Shown here one piece after another: positions 1 to 7,370 of a DNA stretch of 64,000 bases. The notes under the pieces were generated by a model that was not told the DNA's origin, searched no databases, and was given only the letters and a program-made list of their open reading frames with translations. Position 1 is the stretch's first letter; every line of letters begins with the position of its first letter. This stretch comes from JAPOUP01 sp965201085 (GTDB taxonomy: Bacteria > Pseudomonadota > Alphaproteobacteria > Rhodobacterales > Rhodobacteraceae): the NCBI GenBank assembly GCA_965201085.1, contig CBDAVS010000025.1, positions 930,001 through 994,000 on the forward strand, given 5' to 3'. The position numbers were made by a program, and so were the translations under genes.

Positions 1-829
1 CCGGGTCGCTGACGAGTGATATGGTGTAGAGCCGGCGATCCGTCGGAATGACTAGGTTGGTGTGTCCGGCGTCCTCGGCTGGTTTGACCTCCAGCACGAC
101 GGTCTCTGGATCGCGGCCCTGGACCTTCGCCACGACCTGCCAGCGCGCGGTGTCGCCCCAGCTTGGCGTGTCGGTTAGCTTCTCGCCCTTTTCCAGTTCG
201 ATGTAGCAAACCGTGAGCGGTGAGCAGAGAGCCTGCGGGATCGCCGCGCCGAACGTCGTCACCACCCGGCCTGCCGTTCCGACGGCCACAGGTCCAGCGC
301 GTGTGGTTCATTCGGACGCCGCCGCACGTGTGCGGTCGGTCTGGTCCTCCGGAACGGTGGCGGTTTCCCTCCGCCTCTCCTTTCCGAGTTCCGACGCGAT
401 CCACGCTTCCAGGCTGGCGTTCGTCCGTCCGTCAGCGACCGCCTGCCGCCACAGTCCCGCCAGCACCGCGAAGGGCGTCTGCGGTCCGGAAGGGATCTGC
501 AGTGGGTCGGGGAGTTGGGATTGTGGCGGTTCTTCGTCCGTTGGCTCTCCTGCGGTGGATTCACCGTCCGGCACCTGCCTGTCGGCGTGCGGATCAATCC
601 CGTCCGCCGCCGGGACCGGGTCCGCGCCGGGTGGCCCGGATGCGCCAGGAGACTCCGTCTGAGATCGCTGATCCGGAGGCTGCGTCTCCTCCTCGGTCTG
701 CCGCTCCGTTCCACCCTCACCGACCAGCGGGAGAAGATCCGTCCCGATACCGGTCGGTAGCGAATCCCGCGCAGCCACAGGCATGGCCAGCATGACCATC
801 AACAGGACGGATCGGATCGGGCCCGTCAC
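1..829 (-). pseudogene. trbG: TrbG/VirB9-like conjugation protein, split by an in-frame TGA, cut by window edge
   Basis: Transcribed right to left. The first 173 codons begin MTGPIRSVLLMVMLAMPVAA, a signal peptide, followed by a Pro/Glu/Asp-rich linker. A TGA at 308-310 stops the frame, but the same frame continues to base 1 and encodes a recognisable TrbG/VirB9 core. That core has a VVTTFGAAIP strand, then CSPLTVCYIELEKGEKL, WGDTARWQV, and TNLVIPTDRRLYTISLVSD. Members of this family are periplasmic or outer-membrane core components of type IV secretion channels. The start overlaps the trbC stop as ATGA. Either a point mutation (for example CGA to TGA) killed the gene, or translation restarts at the GTG near 289 and yields a leaderless product. 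Family assignment of the core is firm; the state of the gene is inference. Confidence 0.75.
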
Positions 830-1260
830 CCGGAATCCCCCTTTCCGACGGTAAGGAACGAGGGCTGCGTCTCCTCCATCTCAGGGATCGGTGCGATGGC
901 CTCCCGGTGATCGGGAAGGGTGAAGGCCCTCGACCCGCCGAACAGGTTCCCGATGACCGTATCGGCGAGAATTACGATGCCGCCGGCGATCACCACGATG
1001 GGCATGCGTCGGGCAAAGCCGCTGAACTCCCCGCCGAGGGCCAGTGTACCAACGGTTATGACAAGTGCGACAATGACCACGGCATAGGCCATCGGGCCTG
1101 TCACGAAATCGACGAACTGGGTGAGAGGCGAACCACCACCGAAGATGTTGTCGGCGGCCATGGCTGCGCTTCCGGTTACCGTCGCGAGGGACGCGGCGGC
1201 GAGCGGGGCGGATGATCCGGTGGAGCGGCTGAGGCGATGGCGCTGGCAGTCAGGCTTCAT
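826..1260 (-). CDS. trbC: TrbC/VirB2-like conjugative pilin
   Basis: A 144-residue protein with an N-terminal leader ending near SAAMAADN (about residue 36). Two hydrophobic segments follow, around residues 50-70 (YAVVIVALVITVGTLAL) and 78-98 (MPIVVIAGGIVILADTVI), the layout of VirB2/TrbC major pilins. The start ATG at 1260 overlaps the end of the unshifted trbB frame by 11 bases, and its stop overlaps the next gene as ATGA. Because trbB has a frameshift just upstream, this gene is now in the same open frame as the trbB body and could be read as a 452-residue TrbB-TrbC fusion. I treat it as a separate gene because of the leader sequence and the normal trbB-trbC order. Confidence 0.8.
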   Translation of the reverse strand: MKPDCQRHRLSRSTGSSAPLAAASLATVTGSAAMAADNIFGGGSPLTQFVDFVTGPMAYAVVIVALVITVGTLALGGEFSGFARRMPIVVIAGGIVILADTVIGNLFGGSRAFTLPDHREAIAPIPEMEETQPSFLTVGKGDSG

Positions 1261-2184
1261 GAAGATTCTCCAGGTAGGGGGCGGCGCTGCCAGGACGCAC
1301 GGTCCCGGCGATGATGTTACGATGGGTCGGCCGGTGCCGCGTTGGACGAAGGCGATCATGTCCGCTGACTGGAGGAGGGTCGGCGTGGGATCGGCGGACA
1401 CCGCCTCCGTCGCCAGCATCCTAAGCCGGTCAAACACCTCGGACGCCGAGTTCGCATGCAACGTGGCGAGACCACCGGGATGCCCGGTGTTCCATGCCTT
1501 AATCAAGGTCATAAGAACGTGGCCGTCACGTACTTCGCCGACGATTATGCGGTCAGGCGCCAGACGTAGCGCGGATTTCAGTAGCCGGTCCATTCCCACC
1601 GAGTCCGCCGTGCGCAGTGGCAGGGTGTTCTCCAGCGGTGAGCGGATTTCGGGTGTGTCCTCAATGACCACAAGCCGCGTCTGCGGGGCGACCAGGGCGA
1701 GTTCGTGCAGGCAGGCGTTCAGGAGGGTCGTCTTTCCCGATCCGGTCGCACCGGCGATCAGGATGTTCTTTCGGGTGGCGATGGCGGTCGATAGAATCCG
1801 GCGGGGCTGCCTGTCAGGGATGAAGTCCTCAAGCGTGACCTTCAGCTCGGAATGACGGCGGATCGAAAAGCATGGCCTGTCCACGACCGGCGGACGCAGC
1901 GCTTCGATGCGGTGGGCCGTCCCGGGAATCCGCCCGGAGAATATCGGTCGATCGGCGGCGATACGGGAGTTGGAGTTGGTCGCACACCACCGGACAAAGC
2001 GGTCCGTGTCCGCGCTTTCCATTCCGCCTTCCCGTACGGGGCGCATGCCGAAGCGTTCGACGAAAAGAGCGAGCGTGTCGCACTTCGGATCGGCGGGAGG
2101 ATTGCAGCTGATCTCAACGATGTCCCGATCATCAAGCAGCTGCGCGACCTGACCAAGCATTTCCCGCAGTCTTTCCATACTCAT
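1250..2184 (-). pseudogene. trbB: TrbB/VirB11-type conjugal transfer ATPase with a -1 frameshift near its end
   Basis: A secretion ATPase that normally forms a hexamer at the cytoplasmic face of the conjugation channel. Visible motifs are Walker A GATGSGKT (about residues 145-152), Asp box VVIEDTPEI, Walker B region DRIIVGEVRDG, and His box GGLATLHANSAS. A strong AGGAGG lies just upstream of the ATG. Near 1306-1322 the expected C-terminal reading switches frame. Adding one base gives IVTIIAGTVRPGSAAPYLENLHEA and a TGA at 1250-1252, as in intact TrbB proteins; the repaired gene has a whole number of codons (312). As it stands the frame runs on into trbC. It is either a real one-base deletion or an assembly error. 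Confidence 0.8.
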
Positions 2185-2397
2185 GGATGGACCTCCTGAG
2201 TGACCGGAGGTGGTCGACCAGATCCGCCATCCAAGCCGCAGTGGCTCAGCGAGGCCGTCACGATCGCCACAGCGAGCACCAGATGGCTTCAGGCAGCTTC
2301 ATCCGGGCCTCCTGAGTTTCGAACACGGCGGGGGGTGACGCCAGCTGACGGAATGGTGGCTTGCTCTGGGAATGGGCGAGGGGTTAGATATGGGACC

Positions 2398-2820
2398 ATG
2401 GAAGGACCCTACGGTACCATCGATCTCGACCTGGCCCGGCCTCCGCTGCTTCTTGGATGCGAGCGGACCCCTTTCATCGTGGCCGTCGGCGCCTGCGCGT
2501 TCATTGTCGTCGTACTGTTCGGAATCACTTTCGCGGGAGTTATCGCCGGGGGCATGCTCGTATCCGCCGCGGTAATGGTACTGCGACGTGTCGCCGCCTA
2601 CGATCCGTACTATTTCGCTGTGCTGATCGAGGCGTCGCGGTTTCCACGCCACATGCCCGACGTTCTGCCCGACCCGACCTTGCCTGGTCATCTGCCGTTC
2701 GTTGGATACGATGACCCTCCTTCCGCCAAGACCGTCATGCTCGCCCGCATGGCCACCTTCCTGGGAGCGGTGGCGCTGGTGGGCTTTGCCATAGTTCTCT
2801 GGCTCGTTCTGCGGTACTGA
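2398..2820 (+). CDS. trbD: TrbD/VirB3-like conjugal transfer inner-membrane protein
   Basis: About 140 residues. Two closely spaced membrane segments lie around residues 22-60 (FIVAVGACAFIVVVLFGITF then a second stretch). They are followed by the VirB3/TrbD-type motif VLRRVAAYDPYYFAVLIEA, and there is an additional C-terminal membrane helix (LARMATFLGAVALVGFAIVLW). The ATG at 2398 is chosen because the family sequence begins there with MEGPYGTIDLDLARPPLLLG; the open frame extends further upstream without homology. It points away from trbB/trbC, whereas trbD normally lies in the same operon after trbC, so the module has been rearranged. No trbE (VirB4) follows. Confidence 0.75.
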   Translation: MEGPYGTIDLDLARPPLLLGCERTPFIVAVGACAFIVVVLFGITFAGVIAGGMLVSAAVMVLRRVAAYDPYYFAVLIEASRFPRHMPDVLPDPTLPGHLPFVGYDDPPSAKTVMLARMATFLGAVALVGFAIVLWLVLRY

Positions 2821-2846
2821 CAGGCACTGGAGACGCGGTGTCAAAA

Positions 2847-3359
2847 TCACTGCGGTGCCTCCCCGATCGCCGGCACCGAGGAAACGCTTTTCGTCGCTTC
2901 GTCGTCGTCCCATCTCTCCGGAGGCCTGCGCAGCTCATCCAGAAGCATCCCGACGAGGCTCGCGCAGCGTTCCTCACCGGTCGCCGGATCGCGCTCCCGC
3001 GCGAGCGCCTGCAGCAGTTCCGCAGGATCGGGCATGTTGTCCCGCTGGAGCATGTGCGAGAGCACGATGCACACATCGGAGACCAGGGTCTCGTTCTCCG
3101 ATCCGGACCGGTAACCGGCGGCGTAGAATATCTCGATCGGACGGCCCGTACCGGCGTCGTAGCCGACCGTGACATGGATCGGCTTGCGCGGGGCGTTCGT
3201 TACCAGCGGCGAGGCCCAGCGTATCCTGCGGGTCTCCGACCGGCGCCTGTCGGGCGGCCGCCTCCGTCCCGGAACGATCCCTCCGCCGGGGCTGGATTCC
3301 GGCGCGCTCAACGCCGCGCCCTCCGCCAGTCCCAGGGCGCCTCGAACGTTCCCCGCCAC
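2847..3359 (-). CDS. TSCPD-like conserved protein
   Basis: A 170-residue protein without signal or membrane segment. The core RKPIHVTVGYDAGTGRPIEIFYAAG... with SGSENETLVSDVCIVLSHMLQ resembles the TSCPD fold found at the C-terminus of some ribonucleotide reductases and as stand-alone proteins in mobile elements of alphaproteobacteria. Function unknown. The first about 50 residues are Arg/Pro-rich and overlap the end of the nuclease gene by 52 bases in another frame, so the true start may be further in. It sits downstream of the secreted nuclease on the same strand. Confidence 0.55.
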   Translation of the reverse strand: MAGNVRGALGLAEGAALSAPESSPGGGIVPGRRRPPDRRRSETRRIRWASPLVTNAPRKPIHVTVGYDAGTGRPIEIFYAAGYRSGSENETLVSDVCIVLSHMLQRDNMPDPAELLQALARERDPATGEERCASLVGMLLDELRRPPERWDDDEATKSVSSVPAIGEAPQ

Positions 3360-3814
3360 ATCCCACGCCTCCCGGCCCTGGCCTCCGTCTCGAGGGATAT
3401 GTAGTCCCGGCTGTAGCGCCGGTAGGCGAGGGCATGGCCGTTCAGGACCATCCAGGCGTTGAGGTCACGGCCTCCGAGGCGGCACACCGCGACGGCGCGG
3501 CGGTGGCGGTCGGTGTCCCGCACGGCGCACCGGACGGACCTGCCTCCAGCCATGCCTTCGAGCGCCCGGGTGGCGTCCCTGCCGCAGGGATACCGGCGTC
3601 CCCGCGCGTCGGCGCAGGTCTGGGCGCTCTCGGGCGCGTCGATGCCGTGCAGGCGGATGCGCGCGCCGCCGACGCGCAGCGTGTCGCCGTCGGTGACGGT
3701 CGCGCGTCCGGTGATCTCCAGCGCGTCCACCGCGGGACCTGCCAGGACGGCGGCGGCCGCGACGAGCGCGAGAACGGCGGCGAAGCGCCACGGGGATGGA
3801 ATATAGGTTAGCAT
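3308..3814 (-). CDS. Secreted thermonuclease-like (SNase) protein
   Basis: A 168-residue protein with a signal peptide or membrane anchor (residues about 10-30, FAAVLALVAAAAVLAGPAV), then a staphylococcal-nuclease domain. Visible are VTDGDTLRVGGARIRLHGIDAPESAQTC, which holds the OB-fold strand and the catalytic-loop Arg and Asp, a later CAVRDTDRHRRAVAVCRL, and ALAYRRYSRDY. Such proteins degrade DNA or RNA outside the cytoplasm and are frequent in conjugative plasmids and islands. The small downstream gene overlaps its 3' end. Confidence 0.85.
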   Translation of the reverse strand: MLTYIPSPWRFAAVLALVAAAAVLAGPAVDALEITGRATVTDGDTLRVGGARIRLHGIDAPESAQTCADARGRRYPCGRDATRALEGMAGGRSVRCAVRDTDRHRRAVAVCRLGGRDLNAWMVLNGHALAYRRYSRDYISLETEARAGRRGMWRGTFEAPWDWRRARR

Positions 3815-3846
3815 TATTGACGCATAACTTGCATTATGTTAAGTTT

Positions 3847-4035
3847 GGGAACCACCACCGCTCAGCCCTCAGCGCCGCGGGACGGCGGCGCGGGCCGGAA
3901 CGCGAGCATGTCGGTGGCAGCGGGATCGACGGGAACGTAGTCCAGCCGGAGCCGGTAGTGGTCCTGGCCCTCTTGGGTCGGGTTGCGCCACATGACGCCG
4001 ATGGTTTTGTAGCGCTGAGGTCCACCGTTGCGGCA
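3847..4035. repeat. Direct repeat copy A flanking the Rpn gene
   Basis: A stretch of about 190 bp beginning gggaaccaccaccgctcag recurs, diverged, at 5071-5256 in the same orientation. Both copies encode the C-terminal 50-57 residues of the same small protein family on the minus strand. The repeats bracket the Rpn-type gene at 4093-4989, suggesting duplication of the target gene during acquisition or a tandem duplication followed by insertion. Confidence 0.6.
3862..4035 (-). pseudogene. Truncated second copy of the 76-residue DUF736-like gene
   Basis: The last 57 codons match the intact gene at 5089-5319. Compare RYKTIGVMWRNPTQEGQDHY with RYYTSIGVMWRNKTQDGHEY, followed by VP(V/L)D, ATD(M/I)LAF and a shared RGAEG/GGAEG end. 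Homology begins at about RNGG; further upstream the frame is lost (a shifted VTAE can be read in another frame), and no suitable start codon or RBS is seen. It is therefore a 5'-truncated or frameshifted relic. The open frame that continues across the Rpn gene on this strand is not coding. Confidence 0.6.
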
Positions 4036-4092
4036 CCGGGCATTCCGCCGTAACGGTCGCGGGGAGTCGACGGTCCACCTGAAAGGAACCCC

Positions 4093-4989
4093 ATGCCCGG
4101 TCTCTTCGACCTGTTCTTCCGTTACGTCATGACCGACCCGGTGCGGGCGCACGACTTCCTGCGCCACACCATGCCGAACTGGTTCTCCGGCTGGCTGGCG
4201 GACGAGCCGCCGGAGATCCTGGAGGGAACCTTCGTGGACGAGGAACTCAGGGGAAGCCAGAGCGACCTGCTCATGCGGGTGAGGCTCACGGACGGAAGAG
4301 GCGGCTTCGTCTACCTTCTCGCGGAGCACAAGAGTGCGCCCGACCCCGGATTGCCGCTGCAGCTGGCATCCTACATGGTGCGCATCTGGAAGCGGCACGC
4401 GGGCGGGAAGGCAGAGGGTCTCCGGGAGCTTCCACCGATCATCCCGGTCGTGATCTACCACGGGAAACCTTCCTGGTCCGTCCCGGACAGCCTGCTGAAG
4501 ATGATCGCGGCTCCGTCCGAGCGGTTCGGGTACCTTCCCGGCGGGGGGTATATCCTGCGCAACCTGCGCGATATGGACATCGGGGAAGGGACGCGGGATC
4601 CGGGGCTGCGGGCCGGATTCAGCGCACTTCGGGGGGACGGTGTCGCCGAGGTGGCCCGGTCGCTGCCGGAGGAGGGGGATATCCTGAAGGTGACCCTTGA
4701 ATTCCTCCAGCGTTTCCATAAGATCACTAATGACGAACTTGCGGCTGAACTTCGGAAAGGGGGGCGTGCGGACATGGAAGCGCTTGCAGGATCTCTCGCC
4801 GACTCGCTGCTCAAGGAGGGCAAGGCGGACGCGCTCGTCCATCTTCTGGAACGCCGCTTCGGGCCGCTGTCCCGGGATATGCGTGGGCGTATCGATGGTG
4901 CTGGCCGGACTGAGGTCGATGCCTGGTTCGACACCGCCATCGACGCGCCGGACCTGAACTCCGTCTTCGGGGAACACCCGCCCGGCTGA
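4093..4989 (+). CDS. Rpn family recombination-promoting nuclease/putative transposase
   Basis: A 298-residue protein of the Rpn/YhgA (PD-(D/E)XK) family. The N-terminal MPGLFDLFFRYVMTDPVRAHDFL, the LEGTFVDEELRGSQSDLLM segment and VYLLAEHKSAPDP supply the expected nuclease residues: an Asp near residue 58 and an E-x-K pair near residues 80-82. PIIPVVIYHGK is the family hallmark. The C-terminal part, ending LERRFGPLSRDMRGRI, is the usual variable tail. E. coli Rpn proteins are DNA endonucleases that raise recombination. It stands alone on the plus strand between two copies of a duplicated minus-strand gene. Confidence 0.88.
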   Translation: MPGLFDLFFRYVMTDPVRAHDFLRHTMPNWFSGWLADEPPEILEGTFVDEELRGSQSDLLMRVRLTDGRGGFVYLLAEHKSAPDPGLPLQLASYMVRIWKRHAGGKAEGLRELPPIIPVVIYHGKPSWSVPDSLLKMIAAPSERFGYLPGGGYILRNLRDMDIGEGTRDPGLRAGFSALRGDGVAEVARSLPEEGDILKVTLEFLQRFHKITNDELAAELRKGGRADMEALAGSLADSLLKEGKADALVHLLERRFGPLSRDMRGRIDGAGRTEVDAWFDTAIDAPDLNSVFGEHPPG

Positions 4990-5070
4990 CAGGAGGAACG
5001 CGCCCGCCGCAAAGGACGGCTCGCCGGAACGGAAACCTGCGGCGACCAGCACGGGACCGGTATGGAGATC

Positions 5071-5256
5071 GGGAACCGCCGCCATCGCTCAGCCCTCCGC
5101 GCCGCCGTCGCGAGACGTGGCCGGAAACGCGAGTATGTCGGTGGCGGATATATCGAGCGGAACGAATTTCAGCTTGAGGCGAAAGTATTCATGACCGTCC
5201 TGGGTTTTGTTTCGCCACATGACGCCGATGCTGGTGTAATACCGACCGCCGTTGGC
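5071..5256. repeat. Direct repeat copy B flanking the Rpn gene
   Basis: Counterpart of the repeat at 3847-4035, beginning gggaaccgccgccatcgctc. This copy belongs to the intact 76-residue gene. Confidence 0.6.
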
Positions 5257-5319
5257 ATCGTTCGTCACCCCCTTGATCGTGAACCTGTTCGTGTCGTGTT
5301 TCGTGTCTGGATCGTCCAT
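5089..5319 (-). CDS. Small DUF736-like protein
   Basis: A 76-residue soluble protein. The pattern TSIGVMWRNKTQDGHEYFRL KLKFVPLD is reminiscent of DUF736 and related short proteins carried by conjugative plasmids, but similarity is weak and I assign no function. A GGAGGAG lies 7-8 bases before the ATG, which directly follows the TAA of the 47-residue gene at 5320-5463. It is the last gene of the pilus operon and has a truncated paralogue at 3862-4035. Confidence 0.7.
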   Translation of the reverse strand: MDDPDTKHDTNRFTIKGVTNDANGGRYYTSIGVMWRNKTQDGHEYFRLKLKFVPLDISATDILAFPATSRDGGAEG

Positions 5320-5463
5320 TTAAGTTCTCCTCCCTATTTCGGCTTTGGCTGTCGAACCCATTGGCCGGTTCACTGACAGGCTCCCGCTCGGTCCCCGGCG
5401 GAACAGGTCGCGGATCGCCGCCGGCACATCGGGCTCCTCTGGATTTCCTGAACGAAGATTCAT
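5320..5463 (-). CDS. Very small coupled protein (47 residues), unknown
   Basis: The ATG overlaps the prepilin-peptidase stop as ATGA, and the TAA is immediately followed by the ATG of the 76-residue gene. The product begins MNLRSGNPEEPDVPAAIRDL and ends AKAEIGRRT. It is basic and has no membrane segment. The tight coupling on both sides is the main evidence that it is translated. Not recognised. Confidence 0.55.
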   Translation of the reverse strand: MNLRSGNPEEPDVPAAIRDLFRRGPSGSLSVNRPMGSTAKAEIGRRT

Positions 5464-6059
5464 GACGCGGCTCCTCCGGTTCTCCAAAGGCTGGCGCGTC
5501 CTGCAACTGCGATGGCAAACAACAGCAGAAGTGCTGAAATGGCATTCGGACCGTGAATCGGCTCGGAGGCATCTGCCGTCGCATCTCCAACACGCCAGAC
5601 AAGCGCCACCGCCGCCGCTGCCATTCCAGGCAACGCAGCTGGAATCATCGAACGGAACAGCCTCTTGCCGCGAGAAATGCTGTACGCCGCCGAGGTCAGT
5701 ACAGCGAACGGAAAGAAGAATGAAAACAGCAGCGGAAGCAGTGCTGTCCCCGAAACGGTGGCCATGGCGGTGAACAGCCAGACATCGCCCCGTCCGATCC
5801 GTCCCGGCAGTAGCCGGGCAACGTACCAGGCCGTTACCCCCGCTATCGTTCCGGAGGCCAGCGAGTCATGCACACCGGCTGGACCTTCGATGGCGGTCAT
5901 CACCGAAAGCGCTGACAGAGTGGCTGCGAGAAGCGCATCCGGATCGATCTCGAAGCTGCGCATGTCGTGGACCGCGACCCAGGCCATGCCAGCGAACGTC
6001 AGTACGGTCGCGCAGGTCACCACGACCACCATGTCGAATGGTGCGACGATACCGTTCAT
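5460..6059 (-). CDS. pilU: Type IV prepilin peptidase (A24 family)
   Basis: A 199-residue multi-spanning inner-membrane aspartyl protease that removes prepilin leaders. The two catalytic aspartates are seen as VHDMRSFEIDPD (about residue 32) and the GxGD motif in GRIGRGDVWLF (about residues 85-91). About six hydrophobic segments are present. It lacks the N-terminal methylase region of PilD, as expected for the short CpaA/PilU type. Its start overlaps the preceding stop as ATGA. Its place at the end of the pil operon supports processing of PilS and PilV. The symbol follows the R64-type thin-pilus naming. Confidence 0.82.
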   Translation of the reverse strand: MNGIVAPFDMVVVVTCATVLTFAGMAWVAVHDMRSFEIDPDALLAATLSALSVMTAIEGPAGVHDSLASGTIAGVTAWYVARLLPGRIGRGDVWLFTAMATVSGTALLPLLFSFFFPFAVLTSAAYSISRGKRLFRSMIPAALPGMAAAAVALVWRVGDATADASEPIHGPNAISALLLLFAIAVAGRASLWRTGGAAS

Positions 6060-6460
6060 TTTGGACCTTCCCCCGTATCCGGAGTCAGCCCATCTCCGGC
6101 AGACGGCGGCGGTTCCGCGAACATCGAAGTGAGACGGTCGCAGAGGGGCGCGAGCGCCGACGCAAGGCAGTCCGCCATCGGTCGCCGCTGCCGAAGGGCG
6201 GTCGCAGGATCGCTGCTTGCGGCCCGCAGCAGCTCGCGTTGCCAGACGGCAAGCCGCTCCAGATCGGCGATCTCACGTTTGAGGCGCTTTATCTCACCTC
6301 CAAGCCTACTGGTCTCGGGGCCGGGTCCTCCCGGCTGGACCGACGACTCGGCGATCAGCTGACCTCCCCCGGCAGCGGGTTCGCCATGTCGCTCACCCGC
6401 CGCCGGGACTGCCAGCGCGGCGAAAGCCGCAAGAAACGCTATGTGGAAACGGATTGGCAT
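6056..6460 (-). CDS. Secreted coiled-coil protein of the pilus operon
   Basis: A 134-residue protein with a signal peptide (MPIRFHIAFLAAFAALAVPA with likely cleavage after PAAG). A helical heptad segment follows at about residues 50-80 (RLGGEIKRLKREIADLERLA), then a Pro-rich tail with two Cys. It lies between pilV and the prepilin peptidase and overlaps the latter as ATGA. Probably a periplasmic assembly factor, but I do not recognise a family. Confidence 0.65.
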   Translation of the reverse strand: MPIRFHIAFLAAFAALAVPAAGERHGEPAAGGGQLIAESSVQPGGPGPETSRLGGEIKRLKREIADLERLAVWQRELLRAASSDPATALRQRRPMADCLASALAPLCDRLTSMFAEPPPSAGDGLTPDTGEGPK

Positions 6461-6467
6461 GTGCTGC

Positions 6468-7370
6468 TTACGGACAGGCCAGAGTGCCGCCGGACGTTAT
6501 GCTGCCCGCCTGGAGGTTTCCTGTGACGACGATGGCCCCGGACACATCCAGATCACCACCGACCGTAAGATTGCCGCCGACCGAAACGGGCTCGGAAGCC
6601 GATGTCGAGGACAGTCCTCCATCGACGCTCAGCCCGCCGCCCACTTCCATCAGGCCATCGACATCCGCGTCTCCCTCCACGTCCAGATCGCCCTTGGCAT
6701 CGAAATCCCCCTTTACCGTGAAATCCGCCTCCATCGTGTTCGCGTCCGCGCATCCGGTCACCACCTCGCGATGCAGGAAGGGCGTGCAGCCTGCGGGGTC
6801 GGTCAATACCGACGTGACCGCGAACAGGTCACCGCGTCTGGCCCAACCGCTTGGCGCAGGGGTAACCGAGGCCGTATCGAAGGATAGGTCGGGACCGACG
6901 ATCCGCGTCTGTCCGGCCACGTCAGGGATAACCCCGACGGAAGCGGCGGTGACGGACGCTCCCGGGATTCCACGGGGCAGGTTCGATGTCTCGCCTCGCG
7001 CTCGCACGAACACGAGCGAGCGGCTGGATGACTGCTGCCAGAGCCATACGGTCATCTGGCGGCGACGACCCGGTGTCGTTTCCGGCGCGGAGGTTTCCCA
7101 GACTCCCGCCGTACGCAGTTCCGTGAACGTCACACTGGTCGGAGCGCCCACCGACGGTGACCTGTTTGTCCGATCCGCTTCGACCCAGAGCTTCGCGGCA
7201 GCCGCGGCGGTGGCCACAGTCCGCGCCTCCCCTTCCAGAAGGTGGCGGTCCACCATACCCTTGAGTGCCTGGCTTACCCAAAGAGCACCAACCGTAAGTA
7301 GGGTCACGGCCAGCATGGACTCGAACAGGCCAAGGCCCCTACGGAAAAGACGGGGAACGCGGGCCATCAT
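6468..7370 (-). CDS. pilV: PilV-like minor pilin with repetitive tip
   Basis: A 300-residue protein. Its N-terminus (RRGLGLFESMLAVTLLTVGA) is a type IV prepilin cleavage site after Gly, with Glu at the +5-like position followed by a hydrophobic helix. The middle contains a shufflon-type PilV region. The last about 80 residues are a run of short G-D/V-x-G repeats (VKGDFDAKGDLDVEGDADVD and VGGNLTVGGDLDVSG) that would stack as a beta solenoid similar to bactofilins. In R64-type pili PilV sits at the tip and selects recipients. Its start overlaps the upstream stop as ATGA. No shufflon inverted repeats or invertase gene is visible nearby. Confidence 0.75.
   Translation of the reverse strand: MMARVPRLFRRGLGLFESMLAVTLLTVGALWVSQALKGMVDRHLLEGEARTVATAAAAAKLWVEADRTNRSPSVGAPTSVTFTELRTAGVWETSAPETTPGRRRQMTVWLWQQSSSRSLVFVRARGETSNLPRGIPGASVTAASVGVIPDVAGQTRIVGPDLSFDTASVTPAPSGWARRGDLFAVTSVLTDPAGCTPFLHREVVTGCADANTMEADFTVKGDFDAKGDLDVEGDADVDGLMEVGGGLSVDGGLSSTSASEPVSVGGNLTVGGDLDVSGAIVVTGNLQAGSITSGGTLACP

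Noticed and set aside
3862..5085. 407-codon minus-strand frame across the Rpn gene
   Set aside because: Only its last 57 codons have homology (small DUF736-like relic); the rest is the complement of the Rpn gene.
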